A stretch of 64,000 nt of DNA from an uncultured Blautia sp. (GTDB lineage: Bacteria; Bacillota; Clostridia; Lachnospirales; Lachnospiraceae): NCBI GenBank assembly GCA_946557785.1, contig CAMNTH010000002.1:62001-126000 (forward strand), in the 5' to 3' direction. Under the pieces are notes generated by a model that saw only the letters and a list, made by a program, of their open reading frames with translations, was not told the origin of the DNA and ran no database searches. Positions 43,434-52,134 of this stretch are shown here, piece by piece; the stretch's first letter is position 1, and each line of letters begins with the position of its first letter. A program made the position numbers and the translations under genes.

Positions 43434-43664
43434 CTACTCATCAAATTCCAAAACTGCGATCTTGGAACGGGGTGTATTCTTTTTTTCAACTATTTTTCCT
43501 TTTCTGCTTAATAAACGCTCACTTATGGGATAAGGCCTGCTCATTCCAAGGGAATTTTCAAGCATATAGGTATAAAAAGTAGTTTCATACTCCTTTATTT
43601 CTACGATCTGCCCGATTTCCAGCATAGGACCATTGTCTTCTATGGAAAATTCCATTAATCTCAT
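43434..43664 (-). CDS. Small hypothetical protein
   Basis: 76 residues. Good AAGGAGGATGCT site before the ATG and 22 bp from the phosphatase gene, so it is probably real and co-transcribed. Sequence features: MLEIGQIVEIKEYET then YMLENSLGMSRPYPISERLLS and a basic stretch before IAVLEFDE. It looks like a small beta-rich fold. No signal peptide or membrane segment. Not recognised. Confidence 0.65.
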   Translation of the reverse strand: MRLMEFSIEDNGPMLEIGQIVEIKEYETTFYTYMLENSLGMSRPYPISERLLSRKGKIVEKKNTPRSKIAVLEFDE

Positions 43665-43686
43665 AGCATCCTCCTTATGGTGCAGG

Positions 43687-44481
43687 TTAGATACAGGGAA
43701 ACTCCTGCCTGATGGTGTCCATCAAAGGTTTTTCAAGGTTTTTCGTAGTGGCGGCAATGTCTGCATTTACAAGATAAGGCAGTTTGCTTGCGTCCCATCT
43801 CTGGATCACACCGCCTGCTTCTGTAAGAATCAGGCTGCCTGCCGCATAATCCCAGGGTTTTAAATCCTGTTCTAGAAATGCATGCTGACGGCCGCAGGCC
43901 ACATAACAAAGATCCAGCTCAGCAGAGCCTGTCCTGCGGAAATCTGCAGCTTCCATAAAAATCCGGTAAAACAGAGGAAACAGTTTTTTTGCCCTGCTCT
44001 TCTCATAAGGAGAAGAGCCAAAGGAGATAACGGCATCCTTTAATTCCACATGTTCTTCTGTAAAAATACGCTGTCCATTGAGATACGCCCCTTCTGCTTT
44101 TTCGGCATGGAACAGTTCCTCGTAAAATGGATTATATACTGCCCCGAAGGTGATTTCCCCTTGTTCATATAAGGCTAAGGATACGGCGCTTAATCCGTAG
44201 TGATGGATGAGATTGGTTGTACCGTCAATGGGATCCAGGATCCAGTATCTGCCGTCAGGGGATAAATCTTTATTTTCTTTTTCCTCTGCGATCATGGGAA
44301 TATCCGGAAAGCGGATTTCCAGCTCCCGCTTCAAAAAATCCTGTACGGCAAAATCCACATTTGTTACATAATCTGCAGCGCCTTTCACCGTAACCCTGGC
44401 TGACTCCAGCTCCTTGTAAATCAATTCCCTTGTTTTTTTCACAAGAGAAAGTATTTCATTTTGTTCTTTCTGTTCAAGCAT
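43687..44481 (-). CDS. Inositol monophosphatase family protein
   Basis: 264 residues. Metal and substrate motifs: EEKE, WILDPIDGTTN and WDYAAGSLILTEAGG. The family dephosphorylates inositol phosphates, sugar phosphates or PAP; specificity cannot be told. It lies 11 bp after the GH95-like gene and shares its operon, so a sugar-phosphate substrate is possible. Confidence 0.92.
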   Translation of the reverse strand: MLEQKEQNEILSLVKKTRELIYKELESARVTVKGAADYVTNVDFAVQDFLKRELEIRFPDIPMIAEEKENKDLSPDGRYWILDPIDGTTNLIHHYGLSAVSLALYEQGEITFGAVYNPFYEELFHAEKAEGAYLNGQRIFTEEHVELKDAVISFGSSPYEKSRAKKLFPLFYRIFMEAADFRRTGSAELDLCYVACGRQHAFLEQDLKPWDYAAGSLILTEAGGVIQRWDASKLPYLVNADIAATTKNLEKPLMDTIRQEFPCI

Positions 44482-44492
44482 TTTGATTCTCC

Positions 44493-46955
44493 TTACAAAA
44501 CAGATAAGGTTACCCTTTCTTCTTTATGGAATCCTATCTCCAGAATATCGCCGGGAAGGATTTCCGTGCGTCCGTCCTCCCGTACTGCTATTACGCTTCT
44601 TAAAGGCCATGGATTTTCTAGTTTTGCGGAATGCCCTTTATGGCTTATGATGGTAACTTTATGTATTTCTCCGTCTTTTAATAGTGCACCTACCTCAAAG
44701 GCGCCGCAGGCCCGAAAGCCCTGGAAACTTGCATTTGGATGACTTTTTCTTGGCCATACGGGGAAAATGCGCAGGATTCCTTCATGGCTTTGAAGCATCA
44801 TCTCCTGCACTGCATCAGGAATGGTATTTAGCTCTTCAATTCCATGAGGATTTTCTTTAAGGAATCCGTTTGGAATTCCGCGGTGCAGAATCATCTGACG
44901 CATTTCCTCCCAAATGATTTCCGGATCATATCCCACCCGGGCAGCAGCGGTGAAAAAGAGACAGCTGAGATTTGCCGCATTAAAAGCGCCAGCTTTGTAA
45001 AAATGAGGGTCTTTTATATCCTCTCCTGCTGCTTTTGTTTTTTCTAATGTATGAGCTGCCAGGGCATTTTCTGCCAGGGCATGGATGTGGACTGTATTTT
45101 TGGCAATGGTAAGTTCTCTCTGGCTGCTGCCAAGTCCCATGGCGCTTCCTGGATAAATATGCATTACGTTTCCAGGGAAATGAAAGGACCATTTGCCCCC
45201 AACGCCTTCATCGTAATAAATTTCAGTATCCATCAGTTCCTCCGGAAGCAACTCATTAAGACTAACATCAGCCTCTGTCCAAAGTGTGGGATTGTCCTGG
45301 ATCTCACGGATTGTTCCGCTTGGATAGTCGGCAAGATGAGCTGCAATATTCCTCCATATTTCCTTTTTGTCCTCATCAAGCCCCAGTGCACTGCCAATCA
45401 CCGGCATCCAGGTAAAAAAGGTTTTAAGATAACCTAAGGTATTCACCGGATCCTGGGGAACGCCATTTTCACGGATATTTCTGTCTGTGCGCTCGTGCAT
45501 GCCGTCTTCTACTACATGGTAAATGCCGTCCCTGCATACCAGATCTTTTTCCCAGAAATCTGCAACACCCCTTAAAAAAGGATAGACCTTTCTTGCATAG
45601 TGCTCATCTTCTGTCAGCCTGTAACGGAAGATCATGTTCAATGCACCATGGAGTGCAGGTGATTTCATGTGGAGCAGAAGCCCCTCGCTGACAACTCCAT
45701 GGGGTCCAAGGCCAAGAGGATAATAAAGCCCTTCATGCTCAAGAAGGCGCTCTGACATTTCAGAAGAGATATCCATAAGCTTCAGATATGGGCTGTCATG
45801 GGGGTCGGACTGCTCAAAATGGCCGGATACCATTAAATTCAGATAAGGAGACTGATGGTTATAATTAATCTTATAGTTGCCATTCCATGCGGGACGGTCA
45901 AAGGTGCTGATGCCAAGGATGTTGGGAGGATATTCCGGATCCCTTGATACGCTGGCAAGCATATATTTGGAAAGGTAATACCGCTGTTCGATGATCTGAT
46001 CGTCCAGGGAAACTTCCGACACGGACCAGAATTTCTTCCACCAGGAAAGGTGCTGTCTCCACAGCTTTTCTACTTCTGCATCTGTCATCCACCTAGCCCT
46101 GGAAAGAGCGTATTCATAAGGTCTGGAATATTTCGCCCAGGAACGTACAGGCAACACAAAAACAGCCTTTTCTCCGGCAGATAATTTTCGGAAGGCATGC
46201 CTTGAAGCCATATCCCGCACTTTTGGATCTTCAATAAAGCAGCCCGCAAAGCCTACCTTTGAAGGAATATCCACATGGTCGCTGAACTGCCGGTATCCGC
46301 TGACAATATTTCCTCGTACCTGTTTTACCTGGAGAGGACGTCCGCTGACCATGCTTACAAACATTTCATTTTGGATCTCATGGGATTCCCCAGCGCCCCA
46401 GATATCTGCCCCACGGTTACAGCCTTTGCCGGTTTCATCCGGAAAATAAAAGTCATATTCCAGTTCCAGGTTAAGCTCCGTATGAAATTCAATCACCAGA
46501 ACATTTTCTGTTGCGGAAACCCAGGATTTTAAGGTGCATTTTTTGCCGTTTTTTGCCGTGAGAAACGTGGTTGTAACTGCAGTGGCGAAATCCTGCTCCG
46601 TATACCAGGCTGCATCCTCCATTGCCGGAATGTCAAAAACCATTCTTCCTGCAGGCCTTGGGCTTCCGGCTCCGTTGGCAGGTCCGCATTTGGCAGATGC
46701 ATTGTCATGAAAGAATTCCCAGTTTGCCACGCTTTCCATCTGCCAGAAGTCATTTGTAGTGATCCAGAATTGAGGATAACGGGCGCTTCCTGCCAGGGCA
46801 GCCAGAAGATCTCCGTTTCCAAGGATCGGGGCATCGATTTTGGTTCCTGCATTCTGCCAGACTTTCCAGATACCGCCTCCGGATACGTCCACATTACCGT
46901 CTGGTACGGCAGCAGGGGGCTGGTAAAATATGGTCTTATTTCTTTGTACTGTCAT
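44493..46955 (-). CDS. GH95-like glycoside hydrolase, no signal peptide
   Basis: 820 residues. N-terminal beta-sandwich (GNGDLLAALAGSARY near residue 45), a central alpha/alpha-barrel (about 310-690: SKYMLASVSRDPEYPPNI, WNGNYKINYNHQSPYLN, PALHGALNMIFRYR), and a C-terminal domain with EMMLQSHEGILRIFPVWP and FRACGAFEVGALLKDG, resembling GH95 fucosidases. The family also holds galactosidases, so the sugar is unknown. No export signal, so it should act on imported oligosaccharides. Start ATG behind AGAGAGA, promoter not clear. Confidence 0.8.
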   Translation of the reverse strand: MTVQRNKTIFYQPPAAVPDGNVDVSGGGIWKVWQNAGTKIDAPILGNGDLLAALAGSARYPQFWITTNDFWQMESVANWEFFHDNASAKCGPANGAGSPRPAGRMVFDIPAMEDAAWYTEQDFATAVTTTFLTAKNGKKCTLKSWVSATENVLVIEFHTELNLELEYDFYFPDETGKGCNRGADIWGAGESHEIQNEMFVSMVSGRPLQVKQVRGNIVSGYRQFSDHVDIPSKVGFAGCFIEDPKVRDMASRHAFRKLSAGEKAVFVLPVRSWAKYSRPYEYALSRARWMTDAEVEKLWRQHLSWWKKFWSVSEVSLDDQIIEQRYYLSKYMLASVSRDPEYPPNILGISTFDRPAWNGNYKINYNHQSPYLNLMVSGHFEQSDPHDSPYLKLMDISSEMSERLLEHEGLYYPLGLGPHGVVSEGLLLHMKSPALHGALNMIFRYRLTEDEHYARKVYPFLRGVADFWEKDLVCRDGIYHVVEDGMHERTDRNIRENGVPQDPVNTLGYLKTFFTWMPVIGSALGLDEDKKEIWRNIAAHLADYPSGTIREIQDNPTLWTEADVSLNELLPEELMDTEIYYDEGVGGKWSFHFPGNVMHIYPGSAMGLGSSQRELTIAKNTVHIHALAENALAAHTLEKTKAAGEDIKDPHFYKAGAFNAANLSCLFFTAAARVGYDPEIIWEEMRQMILHRGIPNGFLKENPHGIEELNTIPDAVQEMMLQSHEGILRIFPVWPRKSHPNASFQGFRACGAFEVGALLKDGEIHKVTIISHKGHSAKLENPWPLRSVIAVREDGRTEILPGDILEIGFHKEERVTLSVL

Positions 46956-47074
46956 GTCATTCTCTCTTTCTGTGTATAATAAGTTTTATTTTACCAAGGA
47001 TCAGTTCCTGATATCTATCCCTTTTTTAATGAAAATCTTATATTATTTTCACAGATTTTTGCTTTAAGAAAAGC

Positions 47075-47779
47075 TTAGATTCCCAGTGCGACTTCCATCA
47101 TCTGGTTAAAGGTGGTTTGGCGTTCCTGGGCAGTCATGGCTTCTTCCCTGTAAATGTGGTCAGAAATCGTCAGGATGCCGAGAGCTTGTTTTCCTGCCCG
47201 GGCTGCATTCATGTATAAGCCAGCACATTCCATCTCAGCACAAAGAACCCCCATTTTTTTCCACTGGTCAGATGCAGCGGCATCATCGCTGTAGAATACG
47301 TCAGAGGATACCACATTTCCTACATGAACCGGAACGTTCAGTTCTTTGGCAACTTCTGCTGCCCGTGTTACCAGATGATAGTCTGCAATGGGAGCGAAAA
47401 CGCCGGGAAGATGGAATTGGCTTCCGTAATTGGAATCTGTACAAGCTCCCAGTGCAATGACAATATCCTTTACATTCAGATCATCCTGCAGAGCGCCTGC
47501 AGAGCCAATGCGGATAATCTGGTCTACATCATAAAAATGGAAAAGTTCATAGCTGTAGATCCCGATGGATGGCATTCCCATACCGCTTGCCATTACGGAA
47601 ACTTCTTTTCCTTTATAAAGTCCTGTATAGCCAAGGATATTGCGGACGGTATTAAAGCATACCGGATTTTCCAGATAAGTCTCTGCAATATATTTTGCGC
47701 GGAGTGGATCTCCAGGCATTAAAACTTTTTTTGCAATATCTCCTTTTTTGGCTGCGTTGTGTGGTGTTGGAATAGACAT
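47075..47779 (-). CDS. deoD: Purine-nucleoside phosphorylase, DeoD type
   Basis: 234 residues from the ATG at 47779 behind GGAGGTAATT; a frame open to 47797 lacks a site. Family marks: PTPHNAAKKGDIAKKVLMPGDPLRA (quoted to locate the N-terminus in two parts: PTPHNAAKKGDIA, VLMPGDPLRA), GSAGAL and ECAGLYMNAAR. Hexameric class, phosphorolysis of 6-oxo and 6-amino purine (deoxy)ribonucleosides. It follows the first deaminase after 36 bp, consistent with import, deamination, phosphorolysis. Confidence 0.95.
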   Translation of the reverse strand: MSIPTPHNAAKKGDIAKKVLMPGDPLRAKYIAETYLENPVCFNTVRNILGYTGLYKGKEVSVMASGMGMPSIGIYSYELFHFYDVDQIIRIGSAGALQDDLNVKDIVIALGACTDSNYGSQFHLPGVFAPIADYHLVTRAAEVAKELNVPVHVGNVVSSDVFYSDDAAASDQWKKMGVLCAEMECAGLYMNAARAGKQALGILTISDHIYREEAMTAQERQTTFNQMMEVALGI

Positions 47780-47815
47780 AGTAATTACCTCCGTCATTTA
47801 TAATGTTTATAATAT

Positions 47816-49114
47816 TTAAAAATAAATTTCAGCCTTTCCTTTTCCTCTTTTAAGAAGCTGCGACTGGAGCCGTGCACCCTCTTTCATAAGATTTTGGATA
47901 TCCATTTTTAAGACACCGTTATATTTCAGGAATTCCCCGCCTACCATGGTGTACTTTACGTTGGTACTGTTGCTGCTGTATAAAATACTGGAAATGGGAT
48001 GATAAAAGGGGAAGGTATCCGGTTCAAACAGATCCCAGATGACTAGATCTGCAGGAGCTCCCTCCCTGATAAGGCCGCTTCCGAAAGAAAAGGCCTTATG
48101 TCCTGCCATGAGATGCCTCCAAAGAGATTCCCCTGAAAAAGAGGCAGCATCGCTTCCAAGGAATTTGCCCAAAAGCCCCAGAAGCCTTGCCTGCTCCATG
48201 GGATTTAAGGTATTGGAGCTTGCGGCGCCGTCTGTGCCGAAGCCATAATTCAGGTATCCATGAAGGTCAAAAAAGCCTCCTTCGCCGGAAGCCAGTTTCA
48301 TATAGGTTTTGGGGCAAAAGGCGAACCAGGTATCTTCTTTGAGATACCTAAGATCCTCTTCTTCTACCCATAAACCATGGGCAATCAAAACCTTCAGATC
48401 AAATGCGCCTGCACGGTCAAGAACCCCAAAGGGAGTAAGTCCTGTCTGGGCTTTGGATCGGCTGATCTGGCCGCTTTCCTCAGCCATATGGATATGAATG
48501 GGAAGCTGAAGCTTCCCGGCCTCTTCCACCATCTGAAAAAGGGTGGGCTCCGGACAGGTGTAATCTGCATGTGGTCCCATATGAAAAGCAATCCGATCAG
48601 AATCATACTGATGGTTTTTGATAAACTCCGATACCTTTGCAAGGCGGTCCACAAATTCTTCAGATGCGCCGAAAAGCGTAGGGGCAAGATCAGCACGGAC
48701 GCCCGTTTCCTTTACTGCTTTTAGTACCTGTTCTTCCCCGAAATAATGATCGGCAAAAACAGTCACGCCGTTGTTGACCATTTCTGCGATTCCCAGGAGC
48801 GTTCCGATATAGATATCTTCATTTGTCATTTTGCTTTCATAGGGCCAGATCATTTCATTAAACCAGGTATCTGAGGTAACATCCTCCGCAATTCCTTTAA
48901 AAATGTTCATTGCCGCATGTACATGAAGATTGGGAAGCCCGGGGCTTACATAGTATCCGGAGCAGTTTATGATTTCTTCTGCTTCGATTTTTAAGGCTCC
49001 ATGGTCTATAATCCGTTTGATTTTTCCATCGGATATGAGAACGTCCTGGTGTCGGATACATTGTGCTTCCTCATTTAGAAGGGAAGCGTCCTTCAGCAAT
49101 ATTCTTTTTGCCAT
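47816..49114 (-). CDS. Amidohydrolase (cytosine/nucleoside deaminase-like)
   Basis: 432 residues from the ATG at 49114 behind AAAGGGG; upstream in-frame codons to 49192 overlap the promoter. Metal motif NLHVHAAM (HxH), LPIHIHMAEE, LIAHGLWV and GTDGAASSNTL fit the ATZ/TRZ, SAH/MTA-deaminase branch of the amidohydrolases. The family usually has NTHTHA; here L and V replace two Thr. Substrate is probably a purine nucleoside analogue, inferred from deoD downstream. Paralogous to the gene at 59004. Confidence 0.85.
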   Translation of the reverse strand: MAKRILLKDASLLNEEAQCIRHQDVLISDGKIKRIIDHGALKIEAEEIINCSGYYVSPGLPNLHVHAAMNIFKGIAEDVTSDTWFNEMIWPYESKMTNEDIYIGTLLGIAEMVNNGVTVFADHYFGEEQVLKAVKETGVRADLAPTLFGASEEFVDRLAKVSEFIKNHQYDSDRIAFHMGPHADYTCPEPTLFQMVEEAGKLQLPIHIHMAEESGQISRSKAQTGLTPFGVLDRAGAFDLKVLIAHGLWVEEEDLRYLKEDTWFAFCPKTYMKLASGEGGFFDLHGYLNYGFGTDGAASSNTLNPMEQARLLGLLGKFLGSDAASFSGESLWRHLMAGHKAFSFGSGLIREGAPADLVIWDLFEPDTFPFYHPISSILYSSNSTNVKYTMVGGEFLKYNGVLKMDIQNLMKEGARLQSQLLKRGKGKAEIYF

Positions 49115-49163
49115 CTCATTCCCCTTTCTTACTTTGTGATTGCATGTAAATACAAACTGTGAT

Positions 49164-49192
49164 AGCATAATTACGGTTTCGCAAATAAACAA
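49164..49192 (-). promoter_or_regulatory. Promoter of the deaminase-deoD unit
   Basis: Minus strand: TTGTTT (49187-49192), 17-bp spacer, TATGCT (49164-49169). It lies in the 100-bp gap divergent from the PfkB kinase gene; the + side has CATAAT at 49166 with no good -35. Confidence 0.6.
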
Positions 49193-49214
49193 TGTATTTA
49201 CAAGGAGTAGCCCT

Positions 49215-50117
49215 ATGAAAAAAGTACTTGTTATCGGCTCTGCCGTAGTTGACGTAATTGTAAATCTGGCGGATCATCTTCCAAAAACAGGGGAGGATGT
49301 CCATGTAAAAAGCCAGAGCCTTTCCCTGGGAGGCTGTGCTTATAATGTTTCTGATTCCATCCGGCATTTTCAGGTTCCCTACATTCTTTTTTGCCCCATT
49401 GGAACAGGGGTATACGGAAACTTTGTCAGGGAAGAATTAAAAAGACGGGGGATTTTTTCACCTATTCCTACTCCGGATGAAGAAAACGGCTGCTGCTATT
49501 GCTTTGTGGAGATCACAGGAGAACGATCCTTTGTATGCTATCACGGTGCTGAGTACCGCTTCAAAAAGGAATGGTTTTCCATCCTTTCCCTTCAGGAAAT
49601 AGATTCTGTATATATTTGCGGCCTGGAGATCGAGGAAAGCACAGGGTTAAACATTGTAGAGTTCCTGGAGGAACACAAGGAGCTTTTAATTTATTTTGCT
49701 CCAGGTCCAAGGCTGACGGTTATTGACCCCTCTCTTGCGGATCGGATTTATAAACTGTCACCTGTTCTTCACCTGAATGAAACAGAGGCTTTGGCTGTAA
49801 GCAAACAGGCATCTGTTTCTGAAGCAGCCCGTTTTCTCTACGGAAAAACAGGGAATACGGTCATCGTTACCCTTGGGGAAAAAGGCTGTTATTATTTCGA
49901 TGGAACCAGGGAAGAAATCATTCCGCCAAATCCTGCCTGTCAGGCAGACACCATAGGCGCCGGAGACTCCCATATAGGGTCTGTCATTGCCTGCCGAAAA
50001 AGAGGCGATACTCTCCCGGAGGCCATCCGAAAGGCAAATCTTGTTTCTTCAAAAGTGGTAGGAACCGTAGGGGCGCTTCTGGATGACCATGAATTTGAAA
50101 AGCTGGGGCTTCTGTAA
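49215..50117 (+). CDS. PfkB-family sugar/nucleoside kinase
   Basis: 300 residues from ATG 49215 behind AAGGAG; the open frame from 49140 overlaps the promoter. LGGCAYNVS (substrate loop) and the catalytic DTIGAGDSHIG near the C-terminus. The family phosphorylates ribose, pseudouridine, nucleosides or related sugars. Divergent from the deaminase-deoD genes and next to the nucleoside transporter, so a nucleoside or ribose-like substrate is inferred. YIGAGDT is usual; here GAGDS. Confidence 0.87.
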   Translation: MKKVLVIGSAVVDVIVNLADHLPKTGEDVHVKSQSLSLGGCAYNVSDSIRHFQVPYILFCPIGTGVYGNFVREELKRRGIFSPIPTPDEENGCCYCFVEITGERSFVCYHGAEYRFKKEWFSILSLQEIDSVYICGLEIEESTGLNIVEFLEEHKELLIYFAPGPRLTVIDPSLADRIYKLSPVLHLNETEALAVSKQASVSEAARFLYGKTGNTVIVTLGEKGCYYFDGTREEIIPPNPACQADTIGAGDSHIGSVIACRKRGDTLPEAIRKANLVSSKVVGTVGALLDDHEFEKLGLL

Positions 50118-50131
50118 AAGAAGCCCCTTTT
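50105..50131 (+). terminator. Terminator of the PfkB gene
   Basis: GGGGCTTC pairs with GAAGCCCC across the stop codon, then TTTTATATA. It may also help end the converging permease transcript. Confidence 0.8.
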
Positions 50132-50147
50132 ATATATAGGATTACTC

Positions 50148-51068
50148 CTATTTTCCGCTTAACCGTTCTTTTTTCTTTTTCTGCGAATAATAGTAAACTC
50201 CAAGCCCGATCAGGGTGGTGAGATAAGGCACCATAAGAATGATTTCGTATGGCATGACCGCTGTGAGCTGCATGACGTTTGCAAGGGCCTGGGCAAGACC
50301 GAACAGAAGGGAAACAAAAAAGCCGCCTACCGGGGTATTGCCGCCCATGCTGGAAGCCGCAAGAGCAATAAAGCCGCGGCCGCCGGACATATCTTTTGTA
50401 AACATGTTCATATAACCGCCGGAGAGATAAAATCCGCCCATAGCAGCAAGTGCGCCGCTGATGATCAGGGCAATATACTGAACCTTGCGGGAATTGATTC
50501 CCACAGATTCGGCTGCATCCTTATTCTCTCCTACTGAACGGATGGAAAGTCCGAGGGGCGTTTTGTACAGGAACAGATGCATGACCAGCACAGCCAACAA
50601 AGACAGCCAGGTGAGCACATTTTGTCCGGAAAGAATCTGTCCGATAAAGGGAATTTTCTCAATCAGGGGAATTGTAATGTTGGGTGCGGAAACGCTTCTT
50701 ACAGAAGAAGAAACGCCGCGGTCGCCGGAATATGCCAGAAGCAATAATACCGTACCCCCTGTGGCAGTAAGGTTAATGGCAATGGCTGCCAGGATTTCGT
50801 CTGTCTTCAGATTCAGGACGAAAAATGCAAGTATCGCTCCGATCAGCCCGCCTACGATCACCGTCAGCAAAAGCCCAAGCCCTGCGCTATGGGTAAAGGA
50901 GGAAAAGATAACTCCGAAAAGGGCGGAAAAAAGCATAATGCCTTCCAGCGCCATATTGGTGATTCCTGATTTTGCAGCAATGGAAGCTGCCAGTGTTGCA
51001 AATAAAATGGGAGTGGCAGATCTTAAAATGGTGCCAAAAAAATCCGGGGATAAAATCGCTTTCCACAT
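50148..51068 (-). CDS. BMP-type nucleoside ABC transporter permease (second subunit)
   Basis: 306 residues, eight or nine hydrophobic segments, C-terminal basic tail KKKKERL. Belongs to the BPD_transp_2 permeases (family of YufQ/NupQ): MALEGIMLF, VGENKDAAESVGIN and GGRGFIALAASSMGG. Lies 1 bp after the first permease gene. With the ATPase and BMP protein it forms a nucleoside importer. Confidence 0.9.
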   Translation of the reverse strand: MWKAILSPDFFGTILRSATPILFATLAASIAAKSGITNMALEGIMLFSALFGVIFSSFTHSAGLGLLLTVIVGGLIGAILAFFVLNLKTDEILAAIAINLTATGGTVLLLLAYSGDRGVSSSVRSVSAPNITIPLIEKIPFIGQILSGQNVLTWLSLLAVLVMHLFLYKTPLGLSIRSVGENKDAAESVGINSRKVQYIALIISGALAAMGGFYLSGGYMNMFTKDMSGGRGFIALAASSMGGNTPVGGFFVSLLFGLAQALANVMQLTAVMPYEIILMVPYLTTLIGLGVYYYSQKKKKERLSGK

Positions 51069-51069
51069 A

Positions 51070-52134
51070 TTAAGCCGCCTCCTCTTCTTTTAGTGCTGCC
51101 TTTGCTTCTTTGGCAATCAGCTTGTGCTTATATCTGCTTAAGAACTGCTCTGCGACTACCAGAAGGATAATGATACCCTGGGTAATCTGAACGATTTCCA
51201 GTGTAACGTCCGTTCGTCTTGCCATAATGGAAGCGCCGGTTCTTAAGTAAGCCAGGAATAAAGCTGCAAATGGCGTATATAAAGGGTTCTTTTTGGAAAG
51301 AGTACAAATGATAATGGCATCCCAGCCGTATCCCAGAAGGGAGGTCCAGGTAAATCTTGCATAAATGGGGCTCAGCATTTCTACGCCGCCGCCAAGGCCT
51401 GCTACAAAACCGCCAAGAAGCTGGGAAATTAAAATAACCTTAACAATGCTGATACCGGAATATTTGGCAAACTCTTCATTTTCGCCGGTGAGGCGAAGCT
51501 CATAGCCGATTTTGGTTCTGTAAAGGAAAATATAGCCAAGAATTGCAACTGCAATGGCAATGATGATTCCAAAATGCACGCGTGTGCCGTCAAAAAGCAC
51601 AGGAAGCTTGGAAGCTTCTGTAAGCTTATAGGATGCAGCACTTGCCTTGGGGTCACCGATTACATTGTTCAGCATGTAGTTTCCAAAATACAGAGCCAGA
51701 TAGTTGATCATCAGTGAGGAAACCATTTCGTCAGCTGTGGTGGTGATCTTCATAACTGCAGGGATAGCGGTAAAAACGGCGCCTACAATACCTGCGCAGA
51801 AAAGCGCTGCAATGGGAGAAACCACTCTTGCGGACATATTAATGGCAACACAGGATGCAATAAGGCCTCCTACATGAAAAGCACCCTCGCCTGAGAGGTT
51901 AATCTGGTTTGCGGAAAACATAATGCAGACACCTGTTCCCGTAAAGATAAGCGGGATCATGGACTCTATTACATTTCCCATATTCCGCTTACTGGTCAGC
52001 GGTCCTACAAGTAAATATTTAATGGCTTCTACGGGCTGTTCACTTACCATAAAAATAATGACAAAAGAAATGGCAAGGGCGATCAGGACGGAAAGAACTG
52101 TCCGCAAAGCATTGAATCTTTTTGCATTATTCAT
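51070..52134 (-). CDS. BMP-type nucleoside ABC transporter permease (first subunit)
   Basis: 354 residues from the ATG at 52134 behind GGAGGGGG; a frame open to 52194 lies inside the ATPase gene. Hydrophobic segments and the YufP/NupP marks FSANQINLSGEGAFHVGG and LLGYGWDAIIICTL. It overlaps the ATPase end by 8 bp and pairs with the shorter permease downstream. Confidence 0.9.
   Translation of the reverse strand: MNNAKRFNALRTVLSVLIALAISFVIIFMVSEQPVEAIKYLLVGPLTSKRNMGNVIESMIPLIFTGTGVCIMFSANQINLSGEGAFHVGGLIASCVAINMSARVVSPIAALFCAGIVGAVFTAIPAVMKITTTADEMVSSLMINYLALYFGNYMLNNVIGDPKASAASYKLTEASKLPVLFDGTRVHFGIIIAIAVAILGYIFLYRTKIGYELRLTGENEEFAKYSGISIVKVILISQLLGGFVAGLGGGVEMLSPIYARFTWTSLLGYGWDAIIICTLSKKNPLYTPFAALFLAYLRTGASIMARRTDVTLEIVQITQGIIILLVVAEQFLSRYKHKLIAKEAKAALKEEEAA

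Noticed and set aside
43193-43489. 98-codon frame in the 378-bp intergenic region
   Set aside because: No ribosome site and overlaps the 76-residue gene; composition is non-coding.
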